A stretch of DNA of 51,545 nucleotides from JAQGJA01 sp965651535 (GTDB lineage: Bacteria > Pseudomonadota > Alphaproteobacteria > Micavibrionales > SZUA-601): the NCBI GenBank assembly GCA_965651535.1, contig CBFGSX010000001.1:1-51545 (forward strand). Reading direction: 5' to 3'. Below are positions 39,675 to 47,788 of the stretch, in pieces. Under the pieces are notes generated by a model. That model saw only the letters and a program-made list of their open reading frames with translations. It made no database searches and had not been told where the DNA came from. The stretch's first letter is position 1, and every line of letters begins with the position of its first letter. The position numbers and the translations under genes are program-made.

Positions 39675-39960
39675 CCTCGTTGTGGTTTCCGGCCAGCGCG
39701 CGGCGGGCCGTGCGCATGGCGTCGTCGTAATCGGCCGGTTGTTCGGCCTTGTCCGTTTTCAGCGCCGCCGCCAGCTTGTAAAGCGACAAAAGATGCGCGA
39801 CGCCCGCGCGCGCAGCTTTGTGATGGCGGTCGAAATCCTTGGCGTCCATCGGCGAATCCTGGAGCGCAAAGAGGCCGTAATCCTCGACCACGCGGCGGAT
39901 AACGTCCGGCAGGTTTTCGCGAAGCTGTTCTTCAAGTAAATCGCAAGGCTCATGGGTCAT
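39643..39960 (-). CDS. Putative terminase small subunit
   Basis: The 105-residue helical acidic protein (CDLLEEQLRENLPDVIRRVV, DRHHKAARAGVAHLLSLYKL) sits directly upstream of and overlapping terL, the place of the T7 gp18 small terminase (about 90 residues). There is no recognisable helix-turn-helix. ATG 39960 is used; the C-terminal tail is acidic (GNHNEGDDDAAEDQL). The assignment is by position and size. Confidence 0.5.
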   Translation of the reverse strand: MTHEPCDLLEEQLRENLPDVIRRVVEDYGLFALQDSPMDAKDFDRHHKAARAGVAHLLSLYKLAAALKTDKAEQPADYDDAMRTARRALAGNHNEGDDDAAEDQL

Positions 39961-39968
39961 TCCTTTTC

Positions 39969-41996
39969 CTAGGCGGTGTAGCGGTTGAGAACGTGCCACG
40001 CGCCGCCGTCGGACATGAGCGTGATGGCGTGATAGCGCGCGGTCAGGGTTTTATTCGCGCCGTCCGGGCCGCTGCCGCCGCTTTCCGAAACGGTGACGGC
40101 GTTGCCCGAGGCGTCGGTTTTCTTGATCGTCAGCAAGCGTCCGACGGATTGCGCCGCGTTGGCGGGCGGCAATTCGACGGTGACTGCCCCGCCCGAGGCG
40201 CTGACAAGGTGCAAACGCCGGGTGACATCCGGCACATAGGTGGACACGCCGTCCACATAATGCGCGTTGCGCGGCATGACGCTGCTGGACAGGGTGCGCC
40301 ACGATCCGCCGTCGGAAAAAACGATCGCGACATCGTGCTGCGCGCCGAGGCGGATCGTCTTGCCGTCGGGGCCGGGGCCGCCGTCTTCGGTGATGAGGAC
40401 GGCGTTGTTCGAGGCGTCGTATTTCTTGACCAGAATGACCGCGCCCGCATTGGAGGTTGCGGCGGCCGGCAATTCGACGGTGGTTTCGCCGTTGGTGGCG
40501 TCGACGATGTAGACGGATTTGCTTAAATTCACTTCGGCGGTGTTCGGCTCGCCGAAAGCGACGGACTCGACGCCGAAGCGTAACTGGCCGATGGTCGCGT
40601 CGTCGATATGGCTGCGCTGGAGCTTGTTCTTGTGCGGGAAGCCGGCGTTATAGGCCGTGTATTGCCCGCCGGAATTGTCCAAAATCGCCGGGCCGTCGCT
40701 GTTGGAATAAAGATTGAGGATTGAGGTTTCGATCGAGCCGCTATCGAGCTGGATATTCGGCACGCCGTTCGAACCTTCGCATTGCAGATTGACGATCAGC
40801 GTCTTGTCGCTTTGCCCGCCGATGCGAAAACACGCCACGGCATCGTCGCCGACGGAAGCTTCACAATTCACGAAAGCGTTGTTGTATTTCGCGTTCTCGG
40901 GGAAAAACGCCGCGCCCGTCAACGCGTCCGACGTGACGCGGATCTGGACGAAGCCATTGGACGAGGGAAACGCGCCGATCGAGGATTTGATGATATGCAC
41001 GCCGTTAAGCGCGGCGTCTTCGATGGCGATATCCGCAAAGCGGTTGCCTGCGCAGGGCTTGGCGGGATCGTCATAGCCGTCGAGCAAGATCCCCGTCTGC
41101 GCGTTGCGGATGACAAGGTTTTGCGCCGCGTTATCCGTGCAGGGCGACGCACCGCCGTAGAAAATCAATCCGGCATCGCCGTTTTCGACGGCAAAATCGC
41201 GTAAGGTATTCTTGCCGCCCGTTACCGCCAGCGCGTCAAAAGCGTTGGAGCTGGCCTTGATGACGGAGGACGCGCCCGCGCCGCAAAGTTTTTTCCCACC
41301 CGCCACATAAAGTGTGCCGGTGATGCGGTAAACGCCCGGCGGCAGATACACCGCGTCATGCGCGTCGAGCGCGTTTTGGATCGCGCCGAGGTCATCGTTG
41401 GCATCGTCGCCCAAAGCGCCGAAATCGCGCACCGAGACAATTTCCTTGGCTTTGACATCCAGGCCGCGCGGGATCGCGCCCGTGCCGCTTTGCGTGACCG
41501 TCGGCGTGGCATAGGTGTCGGCCGTTTCCAGCAGCGCGATCGCGCCATCATGGTCGAAGCCGAAAGCCTTGTTCGCGCGCGCCGCTTTGGCGGGCAATGT
41601 CGTCGCCGTGTCGTCGCCTTTTGGCAGGCGCAGCATGAAATTCTGGTCGAAGCTCACCTGTTGCAAGGCGGCGGCCTGATAATCGAATTCGTTGTTGAGT
41701 GCATTGGCCGCCAGCTCGCCGCCTTCGAGGAAATCCGACACGCGTTGCAGCGGCAAACGGCGCTCGAGCGCGATCACCGCGCCATTGGCGGGGGCGTTGT
41801 CGAAGATCACGCTGCCGCCCGTCGTGTTGCCCGCGCCGGTGACGGCATGGTTGTTCGTCTGCGGCGCGTCGTTGATCGTCACGGCCAGATCGCTGCTCTG
41901 GAAGATGGCGAAAGGATAGGTGAAGACGGTCTGCGCGCCGTTGCCCGTGTACTGGATGCACGGCGGCAGGTTCAGAATTTTGAGATGTTCGGTCAT
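39969..41996 (-). CDS. Phage tail fibre / tailspike (T7 gp17-like N-terminus, beta-helix body)
   Basis: Receptor-binding fibre of 675 residues. The N-terminus (LPPCIQYTGNGAQTVFTYPF, FQSSDLAVTINDAPQTNNH, ALERRLPLQRVSDFLEGGEL) matches the T7 tail-fibre attachment domain. The middle has pectate-lyase-type beta-helix signatures (VRDFGALGDDANDDLGAIQN, AVYLPPGVYRITGTLYVAGG). The C-terminus contains two tandem approximately 85-residue repeats sharing VTVELP..., KK.DASxNAVxIxExGGxGPDG and SDGGxWxxL. ATG 41996 follows ten bases after the upstream gene. It lacks obvious enzymatic residues, so binding or depolymerase function is open. Confidence 0.88.
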   Translation of the reverse strand: MTEHLKILNLPPCIQYTGNGAQTVFTYPFAIFQSSDLAVTINDAPQTNNHAVTGAGNTTGGSVIFDNAPANGAVIALERRLPLQRVSDFLEGGELAANALNNEFDYQAAALQQVSFDQNFMLRLPKGDDTATTLPAKAARANKAFGFDHDGAIALLETADTYATPTVTQSGTGAIPRGLDVKAKEIVSVRDFGALGDDANDDLGAIQNALDAHDAVYLPPGVYRITGTLYVAGGKKLCGAGASSVIKASSNAFDALAVTGGKNTLRDFAVENGDAGLIFYGGASPCTDNAAQNLVIRNAQTGILLDGYDDPAKPCAGNRFADIAIEDAALNGVHIIKSSIGAFPSSNGFVQIRVTSDALTGAAFFPENAKYNNAFVNCEASVGDDAVACFRIGGQSDKTLIVNLQCEGSNGVPNIQLDSGSIETSILNLYSNSDGPAILDNSGGQYTAYNAGFPHKNKLQRSHIDDATIGQLRFGVESVAFGEPNTAEVNLSKSVYIVDATNGETTVELPAAATSNAGAVILVKKYDASNNAVLITEDGGPGPDGKTIRLGAQHDVAIVFSDGGSWRTLSSSVMPRNAHYVDGVSTYVPDVTRRLHLVSASGGAVTVELPPANAAQSVGRLLTIKKTDASGNAVTVSESGGSGPDGANKTLTARYHAITLMSDGGAWHVLNRYTA

Positions 41997-42006
41997 GGAA
42001 GCTCCG

Positions 42007-42471
42007 TTACTTGAGGAAAGAGGCGAGCGTGCCGACCGCGCTGTCGCGCGCGCGGGACGAAGCGCCTTGCAGGCTGAGAAGATTCTTGCGGCGCTTGGCG
42101 GCGGCATCCTGATCGATGGCGGCGCGCTTGAGCGCGTCGAGACGGCCGCGATAATCGCGCTCGGCCTCGGATTCCTTGAGCAGGCCCAGCAGCACCGCTT
42201 CGCCCGAGCCGTCGGACATATCGATGCCCTGCGCGGCGAATGTCGCGCGCTGTTTTGCCGTGGCGCGGCGCAAGGCCTCGCGGCGCTTGCGCGTTTCTTC
42301 GGCGCTTTCCAGCGCCAGCTTCTCGTATTCCGTGGCGGATTTGGCGGCGATGTCCTTTTCCGCCGCGTCATATTGTTTTTTCGCGGCGCGATACGCGCCC
42401 GCCGTGTCCGAGTAGCCGCCATACAGGCCGGTCAGACTCAACACGTTCGAGATCGGATTGAAACCACCCAT
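42007..42471 (-). CDS. Phage internal virion protein-like (T7 gp14 position)
   Basis: The 154-residue Ala/Arg-rich helical protein has an N-terminal Gly-rich segment (MGGFNPISNVLSLTGLYGGY) and a long coiled-coil-like region (KKQYDAAEKDIAAKSATEYE, AEETRKRREALRRATAKQRA). Conserved-looking FAAQGIDMSDGSGEAVLLGL is typical of small internal virion proteins of podoviruses. It sits between tail tube B and the fibre, where T7 has gp13-gp16. If it is the gp14 equivalent, gp15 and gp16 have no counterpart here. Confidence 0.55.
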   Translation of the reverse strand: MGGFNPISNVLSLTGLYGGYSDTAGAYRAAKKQYDAAEKDIAAKSATEYEKLALESAEETRKRREALRRATAKQRATFAAQGIDMSDGSGEAVLLGLLKESEAERDYRGRLDALKRAAIDQDAAAKRRKNLLSLQGASSRARDSAVGTLASFLK

Positions 42472-44378
42472 CAGTTGTTCACCTTCAGTTCCATGGTTGC
42501 GCCCAAGATCGAGCAGGGCAGGGGAAGATTTTGTTCGATGCGCCAGAGCGGCTTGGTGCCGTCCGACGTCCAGCCGAAAGCGCGCACCGACAGATCGCCC
42601 GTGAAAAGCGGCGGCGTCTCGTCGAGATGCTGGCGGCCCAGCGTGCGCAGCGGAATGTCTTTCAGGCCGCGCCCCGTATCGACCGTCAAGGCGCGCGTCT
42701 CGTGCAGGCGGAACACCGCGCGCACCAGCCGGAAATTGCGCCCCGCCCCGTCGAGATTCAAAATTCCCGGCGGCAGCGGCGTGACGCGGTGCGCGTAAGG
42801 CAAGCCGACGGTCACTTGCCGTGATGGCTTTTCCAAAGTGATCTGGTTGTTGGTGACGAAGACGTCTTCATAAATCACGCCGTCGGCGATCACTGTGACG
42901 CTGCGGTTGTTCAGATGCTCGAGATTGCCCCACACGGCGACGGGGTTTTGCGTTTCGCCCGTCAGCGCGGAATCGAGAAACAGATTTTCCTCGAAACGTT
43001 CGATGAAATATAAATTGTTCTGGCGCTGCACGAGGGCATAGACATGGTTGCCGACCGTGGCGACGGCGTGGATATGCCCGTCGGTTTCGAGCCGCGACCA
43101 CGCAAAGACGCTTTCGGTGCGGTAAATGGTCAGCGCCGCCACCGTGCCGTCCTCGAGCGGCAGGAACAGCACGCGTTGCAGCGGGTCGAAGCATTGATCG
43201 ACGGGATTGCGGAACAAATGCCGCGACAACAGCGCCAGATCATTGGCCTGATAGGCCTGTTCGACATCGGCATAGAGAAACTCGCGCAATTCCGCGCCCG
43301 TGCGCCCGACAAAGATCGTCGCGCCGTCGACATCGACGGGCGGGATATGGCGGTGCATCACCGCGCCGATGCGCGTCTGGCGGTTGAGCTGGATGCTTGA
43401 CGGCGTGAGCGGAACGCCGGTGACGATCCATTCCGCGCCGGAGGTGAAAACTTGCAAATGCCGCCCTGAAAACAACGCGCGGATGGCGTTGATCTGGTCG
43501 GAGAACAAACCGAATTCGATGGCATCAGAGTCGAGGCCCGTGCCTTTGTCGAAATTCCACAAATCGCCGCTTTGCGAAAACCACAAACGGTTGGGCAGAT
43601 CGCGCGACCCGCCGATGACGAGCCTGTCCTGGTGGAAGACCGCCGAAGACGGCCAGCCGCGCACGGGCGAAAAAGCCGGCTCGTGCCAGTCGACGGTCGG
43701 GTCGGTATTGGCCAATGTTTCGATGACATTCGCCTCGACGACGGTCGGCGATAAAACGGCGGTGATGCGCACTTCCTTGTTGCCGACGCGCAGCCGCAGC
43801 CCCGCATGGCCGGATTCGAAAATCGTGGTGCTGGCGGTCAAGGTGATGTCGCCGCTGGTAGCAGAGGGCGCGATCGTCACCGTCTCGGCGGCGAATTTGT
43901 AATAGGGTTGCAGCACCACATCGGCATCGTCGGCGCGCGCGAAATCCCAATCGGCCAATGTCCAGAGCGTGTCCGATTGCCGCAGCAATTTCTTGGGCTT
44001 GACGTCCGGGTGCATCAATAAAAGCGTATCGGCGCTTTGCGCCCATGTCAGACTGGCCAGCTGCGCCAGCGTCCACGGTGTAGCCAGCGATGCGACCATC
44101 AGCCCGTCTTTATAGACGCGCAGATTCTGGTGCGTCAGCACCAGCAAATAGGTTTGCTCGGCGTTGAACTCAAAGGTCAGCAATCGACCCTTGCCGGGGG
44201 CGGTGTCGACGTAATACGTGCCGCGGCGGCGCGAAAGCCCGCCCGTCGGATGAAGGATGACGTTGCGCAATTCGGCGGCGCCGTTCTCATAGGCGCGCAG
44301 ATCGCCGCGCCCCAAAAGCTGCGGCGAAATTTCCCCGGCGGTGAAATTGGTTTTAACGAGACGCATTTTCGACATCAC
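42471..44378 (-). CDS. Phage tail tubular protein B (T7 gp12-like nozzle)
   Basis: The 635-residue protein has the family-like N-terminus VKTNFTAGEISPQLLGRGDL, RNVILHPTGGLSRRRGTYYV and a beta-propeller-like body (DRLVIGGSRDLPNRLWFSQS, DAIEFGLFSDQINAIRALFS, LQVFTSGAEWIVTGVPLTPS, CFDPLQRVLFLPLEDGTVAA). In T7 gp12 forms the distal nozzle. The start is GTG 44378 or ATG 44375 overlapping the previous stop (GTGATG). Very long and intact despite the apparent age of the cassette. Confidence 0.85.
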   Translation of the reverse strand: MMSKMRLVKTNFTAGEISPQLLGRGDLRAYENGAAELRNVILHPTGGLSRRRGTYYVDTAPGKGRLLTFEFNAEQTYLLVLTHQNLRVYKDGLMVASLATPWTLAQLASLTWAQSADTLLLMHPDVKPKKLLRQSDTLWTLADWDFARADDADVVLQPYYKFAAETVTIAPSATSGDITLTASTTIFESGHAGLRLRVGNKEVRITAVLSPTVVEANVIETLANTDPTVDWHEPAFSPVRGWPSSAVFHQDRLVIGGSRDLPNRLWFSQSGDLWNFDKGTGLDSDAIEFGLFSDQINAIRALFSGRHLQVFTSGAEWIVTGVPLTPSSIQLNRQTRIGAVMHRHIPPVDVDGATIFVGRTGAELREFLYADVEQAYQANDLALLSRHLFRNPVDQCFDPLQRVLFLPLEDGTVAALTIYRTESVFAWSRLETDGHIHAVATVGNHVYALVQRQNNLYFIERFEENLFLDSALTGETQNPVAVWGNLEHLNNRSVTVIADGVIYEDVFVTNNQITLEKPSRQVTVGLPYAHRVTPLPPGILNLDGAGRNFRLVRAVFRLHETRALTVDTGRGLKDIPLRTLGRQHLDETPPLFTGDLSVRAFGWTSDGTKPLWRIEQNLPLPCSILGATMELKVNN

Positions 44379-44941
44379 CGCACCGTAATCAGGTTGAAGT
44401 CGTCGAAGCCGTTCGGGGTGTCGGAGGCTGCGTCGATGCGGCGCGCGCGCTCCAACTCGCTTTCGGCGAGGCGGTAGAGAAAATTCGCGCGGGAGGTGTC
44501 CTCGGTCAGCGGCAGGCAGAACTCGGCGGCGAGCCGGGCGATCAGCGCGGCTTCAAAATAGGCGGGCGCGGTCTCGTCATCGGGGCGGAAAATATAGGAC
44601 AATAAAATATCGGCGCTGTCGGTGTGGAGCGTGTCGCCGACGCGGCGATAGACGACACCCCGCCCCGATCCGCCAACGCCGACGGATAAAATACGCAAAC
44701 AATCGGAGGGCAGTTGAAAGGCGTGGGAAAAATCGGCAAGCGGTGCGGCGTTCAGTTGCGGCAGCGCCATCTGACCGCGCGCGAAACGCCACGGATAGGC
44801 CGACAACATCGCGTCGCGGGTCGGCTCGTAAAATGCGAGCGCGATTTCGGCTTCGGCGCGGTCGTCGTAGAAACTTTGGATGGGCTGCGCGCCGATTTTC
44901 AAAAGGGCGCGGCTGCACAGCGCGACGGGGGAAAGCGGCAT
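44375..44941 (-). CDS. Phage tail tubular protein A (T7 gp11-like adaptor)
   Basis: The 188-residue helical adaptor has the family layout: ALCSRALLKIGAQPIQSF, YEPTRDAMLSAYPWRFARGQ, QLPSDCLRILSVG and ILLSYIFRPDDETAPAYFEA with ALIARLAAEFCLPLTEDTS. It joins portal to tail nozzle. It is preceded by a leader with a consensus promoter overlapped by a repressor-like palindrome (45063-45091) and a 26-nt hairpin (44973-44998). Confidence 0.85.
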   Translation of the reverse strand: MPLSPVALCSRALLKIGAQPIQSFYDDRAEAEIALAFYEPTRDAMLSAYPWRFARGQMALPQLNAAPLADFSHAFQLPSDCLRILSVGVGGSGRGVVYRRVGDTLHTDSADILLSYIFRPDDETAPAYFEAALIARLAAEFCLPLTEDTSRANFLYRLAESELERARRIDAASDTPNGFDDFNLITVR

Positions 44942-44972
44942 GGTGTTTACTCTGGGTTGGACTTATTTATTT

Positions 44973-44998
44973 GCCCTATCGCTTTGCTGCTTGAGGGC
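44973..44998 (-). promoter_or_regulatory. 26-nt leader hairpin, copy 3 (tail tube A leader)
   Basis: On the plus strand GCCCT (44973-44977) pairs with AGGGC (44994-44998) around ATCGCTTTGCTGCTTG. Compared with the copy at 46415-46440, one stem base pair is swapped (G-C to C-G on both sides), a compensatory change. It lies 32 bases before the gene start. Confidence 0.55.
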
Positions 44999-45062
44999 GA
45001 CTAAAGTTGAAAGAGCCGGGGAATCGGGGGAGGAAACGAAACCCCGGCCCTCTCAGATATTC

Positions 45063-45091
45063 AGTATAGGAATATAATCCTAGACTGTCAA
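45063..45091 (-). promoter_or_regulatory. Strong internal phage promoter with overlapping palindromic operator
   Basis: On the minus strand -35 TTGACA (45091-45086), 17-base spacer, -10 TATACT (45068-45063), close to full consensus. The spacer contains TAGGA-ATATAA-TCCTA (45067-45082), an inverted repeat. The half-site TAGGAATA(TA) recurs twice beside the repressor gene at about 50339-50375. A GCCGGGG...CCCCGGC hairpin lies in the leader (about 45016-45049). Confidence 0.65.
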
Positions 45092-45108
45092 GGGACGTTT
45101 TTTCTCCC

Positions 45109-45232
45109 TCTCCCCTTCGCGGGAGAGGGATGGGGAGAGGGGGCGGCACAAACAGAATCTGTCGCAACGCCCCTCTCCCGTCTCGGGCCTTCGGCCCTCG
45201 TCGACCTCCCCCGCCAGGGGGGAGGTAATTTT
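45109..45232. repeat. CCCTCTCCC-type palindrome pair
   Basis: CCCTCTCCCCTTCGCGGGAG(AGGG) and CGACCTCCCCCGCCAGGGGG(GAGG), with an inner GGGCCTTCGGCCC hairpin. It follows the decoration-like gene and precedes the internal promoter. Confidence 0.75.
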
Positions 45233-45484
45233 TTACGCGGCCGGATAATCCGCGACCGTCACGACCCCGCTCGTCACCGAGGCGACGAACAAAAGTTTGT
45301 TCACTTGCGTGCCTCCGGTATCGACATTGGCGACGATCAAATCGCCCTTGCGCAACATATCGGACGCGGCGTCGAAATAATTCGCACCCGTTACGGCGGC
45401 GTTGTTATCGGTCGAGGTGTAGTGCCACAACGTAAAGCCGTTGGCATAGGACAACACACTCAGGTTTCTTGCTGCAAAAGTCAT
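45233..45484 (-). CDS. Small virion-associated protein (head decoration-like, 83 aa)
   Basis: The 83-residue beta-rich protein (ARNLSVLSYANGFTLWHYTS, DAASDMLRKGDLIVANVDTG, NKLLFVASVTSGVVTVADYP) lies directly after the capsid gene. Similar small proteins are common next to capsid genes of alphaproteobacterial phages. Decoration or stabilisation is inferred from position; no enzymatic motif. Confidence 0.6.
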   Translation of the reverse strand: MTFAARNLSVLSYANGFTLWHYTSTDNNAAVTGANYFDAASDMLRKGDLIVANVDTGGTQVNKLLFVASVTSGVVTVADYPAA

Positions 45485-45512
45485 TTTTCATTCTCCTTGT
45501 ATGTGTCGGGGG

Positions 45513-46328
45513 TTATTCGTCGCATTTGATGACGACGACGCCGTTGCCTTCGATCAGGCCGGCGCCTTGCGACATCATGTTGTTGACGAAATGCGCGGCC
45601 TTGTCGCCGTGCCAGCTGATATCCGTCTGGATATCCGCGCCGACCGCGTGGCCGATGGCGGATTTGTGATACCAGAAACAGTTGCGCACGCCGGTGTCGA
45701 TCGGCAATCCCGAATGCGGGATCCACAACGTGCCCAGCCAGCGCTTAGCTTGCGTGGAGACAAAAGGCAGCTGATCGGTGCCGACGTAATCGGCGCTGGC
45801 GAATTCCTTCAGGCCCAGCAGTTCCGACCATTGCTTCCAACCGACGACGGCGGTGCGTTCGCCGTCATCCGGCACGTCCTGCGCGCCGAGCAATTCCAGC
45901 GCTTCTTCGATTTTTTCCATCGTCATGCCGGTGGAGCCATGCGCGATGTCGTTGGTCGAGGCGTTCAGCGCGGCGATGATCAGCTCGTCCGATTTGCGGC
46001 CCAGCGCATAGGCGCCGGCATTGGCGATGACCTGGCGCTCGTCGATGTTGACTTTCAGCTCGTCGAGTTTATCGACCCAGTCGCCGGCATAGTAATCGGC
46101 CAGCGTGACCTCGATCGCAGAATGGTCGAGATTCATGACGGGCACGTTGCCGTGACGCGATTTGGTCGCGGCAATGCCTTTGCCGACTTTCTGGAAGGTC
46201 GTCGAGCTGCCGATCACGCCCGATTTGCTGCGGACGGTGCTGCGCAGTTTGCTGCCCATGCGTTGATAGGATTCGAAAACTTCGCTTTCGAATTGTTTGA
46301 CAAAGGCTTGTGTAATGGAGGTGGCCAT
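45513..46328 (-). CDS. Major capsid protein (phage capsid family)
   Basis: The 271-residue protein has the podoviral capsid pattern: ITQAFVKQFESEVFESYQRM, then KVGKGIAATKSRHGNVPVMN, YYAGDWVDKLDELKVNIDER, NAGAYALGRKSDELIIAALN and a C-terminal KSAIGHAVGADIQTDISWHG. It is preceded by a 26-nt hairpin and TIR element copy D and followed by the decoration-like gene. Normal full-length frame. Confidence 0.88.
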   Translation of the reverse strand: MATSITQAFVKQFESEVFESYQRMGSKLRSTVRSKSGVIGSSTTFQKVGKGIAATKSRHGNVPVMNLDHSAIEVTLADYYAGDWVDKLDELKVNIDERQVIANAGAYALGRKSDELIIAALNASTNDIAHGSTGMTMEKIEEALELLGAQDVPDDGERTAVVGWKQWSELLGLKEFASADYVGTDQLPFVSTQAKRWLGTLWIPHSGLPIDTGVRNCFWYHKSAIGHAVGADIQTDISWHGDKAAHFVNNMMSQGAGLIEGNGVVVIKCDE

Positions 46329-46414
46329 TGTTGTTTTCCTTGTTGAAAAGAGTCATAAGGATGCCGTTCGCGTTTGCCCGATACGGGACGCGTTAGACAG
46401 TTTGTTTTATTTTT

Positions 46415-46440
46415 GCGCTATCGCTTTGCTGCTTGAGCGC
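46415..46440 (-). promoter_or_regulatory. 26-nt leader hairpin, copy 2 (capsid leader)
   Basis: On the plus strand GCGCT (46415-46419) pairs with AGCGC (46436-46440) around ATCGCTTTGCTGCTTG. It lies about 85 bases before the capsid start and matches the copies at 44973-44998 and 14360-14385. Confidence 0.55.
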
Positions 46441-46516
46441 AGTTTTTCCGGCGGCTGGGCCGTTATCGGAGGAGAAAGGGGCGCGAAATCGCGCTTGTCC
46501 TTTGGATTTTTTTAGA

Positions 46517-46694
46517 TTGAAACGCAGAGCTAGACAGAGAAAAACAGGGCGTCCTGCGATAACGTCTCCCCCCCCCATTGTCATTCCTGCGAAAGCAGGA
46601 ATCCACAATCATTATGAGGATGGATGCCAGCTTTCTCTGGCATGACGGTTTAGGAGAGTTTCTCTGTCTATCTCTGTCTGGCTCTGCGTTTCAA
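46517..46694. mobile_element. TIR element copy D with a REP pair as core (178 bp)
   Basis: Ends TTGAAACGCAGAGCTAGACA and the complement CTGGCTCTGCGTTTCAA. The usual core of copies A-C is absent; between the ends lies a REP pair (TTGTCATTCCTGCGAAAGCA... and ...TGCCAGCTTTCTCTGGCATG). It is inserted between the scaffold and capsid genes without breaking a frame. Confidence 0.8.
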
Positions 46695-46706
46695 AAATTT
46701 AATTCC

Positions 46707-47393
46707 TTATTCCCGTTCGGCGAAGACCTGACGGAAGCCGTCCGAGACTTTCCGGACGAAAGCCGGGTCTTTCTCGCGCCAGTATTTCGGATCTTTCATC
46801 AGGGCGCGCAAAGCGGCGGCATCAAGCGCGGGTGCTTCGTCGGCCTGCTGCACGGCGAGCGGCTTGCCCGATTGCATCATTTTATACAGCGCCATCACGC
46901 CTTCATACGAGGTGGCAAGGCCTTCGAGCACGTCAGCGGGCAGGTTCTTGCGGCCATAGGCCAGTAATTGCCGCGCCGTTTCGGCATAGCGTTCCTTGCC
47001 GCCGAAAGCGTCGATCAGGCGGTCGAGCTGGCGCTCGGCCTCGAATTCGCGCGCGATGTCCAAAACCAGCGGCACCATATATTCGGCGGCAAGGTCGTAG
47101 AGGAATTGCGCTTGCGCCTGGGTGAAGCCGTTCTCGAACAGTTTTTTGTTGATCTCGTCGTCCTGCGTGAACATTTCGTGGCGGATTTCGATTTTATAAT
47201 CCTCGGGTTTTTCCGGCACGCCGAGGAAGTCGAGAATTTTGCCGCGGTCGAGTTTCGACGGGTCGTTGGCCGCCGCCAGTTTCTTTTCCAGCTCGAGATA
47301 GGATTTCAGCAGCGCGTCGGCGCGGATCTGTTTCGTTTCCTTGTCGAGGAATTTTTCGGGAATGGCGGGGGTGTCTTCAAGCAGATTGTCCAT
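46707..47393 (-). CDS. Capsid assembly scaffolding protein
   Basis: The 228-residue acidic helical protein is placed between Bbp19/portal and capsid as in T7 gp9. It contains EKFLDKETKQIRADALLKSY, LEKKLAAANDPSK, VPEKPEDYKIEIRHEMFTQD and a C-terminal KDPKYWREKDPAFVRKVSDG typical of podoviral scaffolds, which use a charged C-terminal helix to bind capsid. ATG 47393 is chosen; the frame upstream translates a repeat. Confidence 0.8.
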   Translation of the reverse strand: MDNLLEDTPAIPEKFLDKETKQIRADALLKSYLELEKKLAAANDPSKLDRGKILDFLGVPEKPEDYKIEIRHEMFTQDDEINKKLFENGFTQAQAQFLYDLAAEYMVPLVLDIAREFEAERQLDRLIDAFGGKERYAETARQLLAYGRKNLPADVLEGLATSYEGVMALYKMMQSGKPLAVQQADEAPALDAAALRALMKDPKYWREKDPAFVRKVSDGFRQVFAERE

Positions 47394-47432
47394 GATGGGT
47401 CTCTTTTCTTTCTGGGTTGGTAGTAAAATATT

Positions 47433-47535
47433 TCCCCCTCTCCCGCCCGTGCTTCGCAGGGCGACCTCTCCCGCAAGGGGAGAGGTATTTCTTGGGCTCC
47501 CTCCCCCCTCGCGGGGGAGGGTCGGGGAGAGGGGG
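47433..47535. repeat. CCCTCTCCC-type palindrome pair
   Basis: CCCCCTCTCCCGCCCGTGCT at the left, CTCTCCCGCAAGGGGAGAGG in the middle and CTCGCGGGGGAGGGTCGGGG at the right. It closely resembles 37938-38040. Confidence 0.75.
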
Positions 47536-47542
47536 GTATGAT

Positions 47543-47788
47543 TCATGGTTGTTTCCCCTTGGCGGTCATTTGACAGATGAAAAGGACAAGCTGTCTTTGT
47601 CCGTCAAGGAAATGCAGATGATTGTCGGGAATATTCGGATCGTTCACGCGGAACACGGCGTAGGCGTGCAGATGTTCCAGAACGGTTTTACCGTCCGCAG
47701 TTTCAAACAGTCGCGCATAGGCGCGGGCGATGTCGTCGGCTTCGCGCGGCTTGGCGGCAAATTTCGATAGGGCGGAGAAAAAGCTCAT
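47543..47788 (-). CDS. Bbp19-like small phage protein (81 aa)
   Basis: The 81-residue protein matches the pattern of Bbp19-like phage proteins: ADDIARAYARLFETADGKTV, LEHLHAYAVF and DGQRQLVLFICQM. These lie beside the portal gene in many podoviruses; function unknown. The start overlaps the portal end by four bases (ATGA). Confidence 0.65.
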   Translation of the reverse strand: MSFFSALSKFAAKPREADDIARAYARLFETADGKTVLEHLHAYAVFRVNDPNIPDNHLHFLDGQRQLVLFICQMTAKGKQP

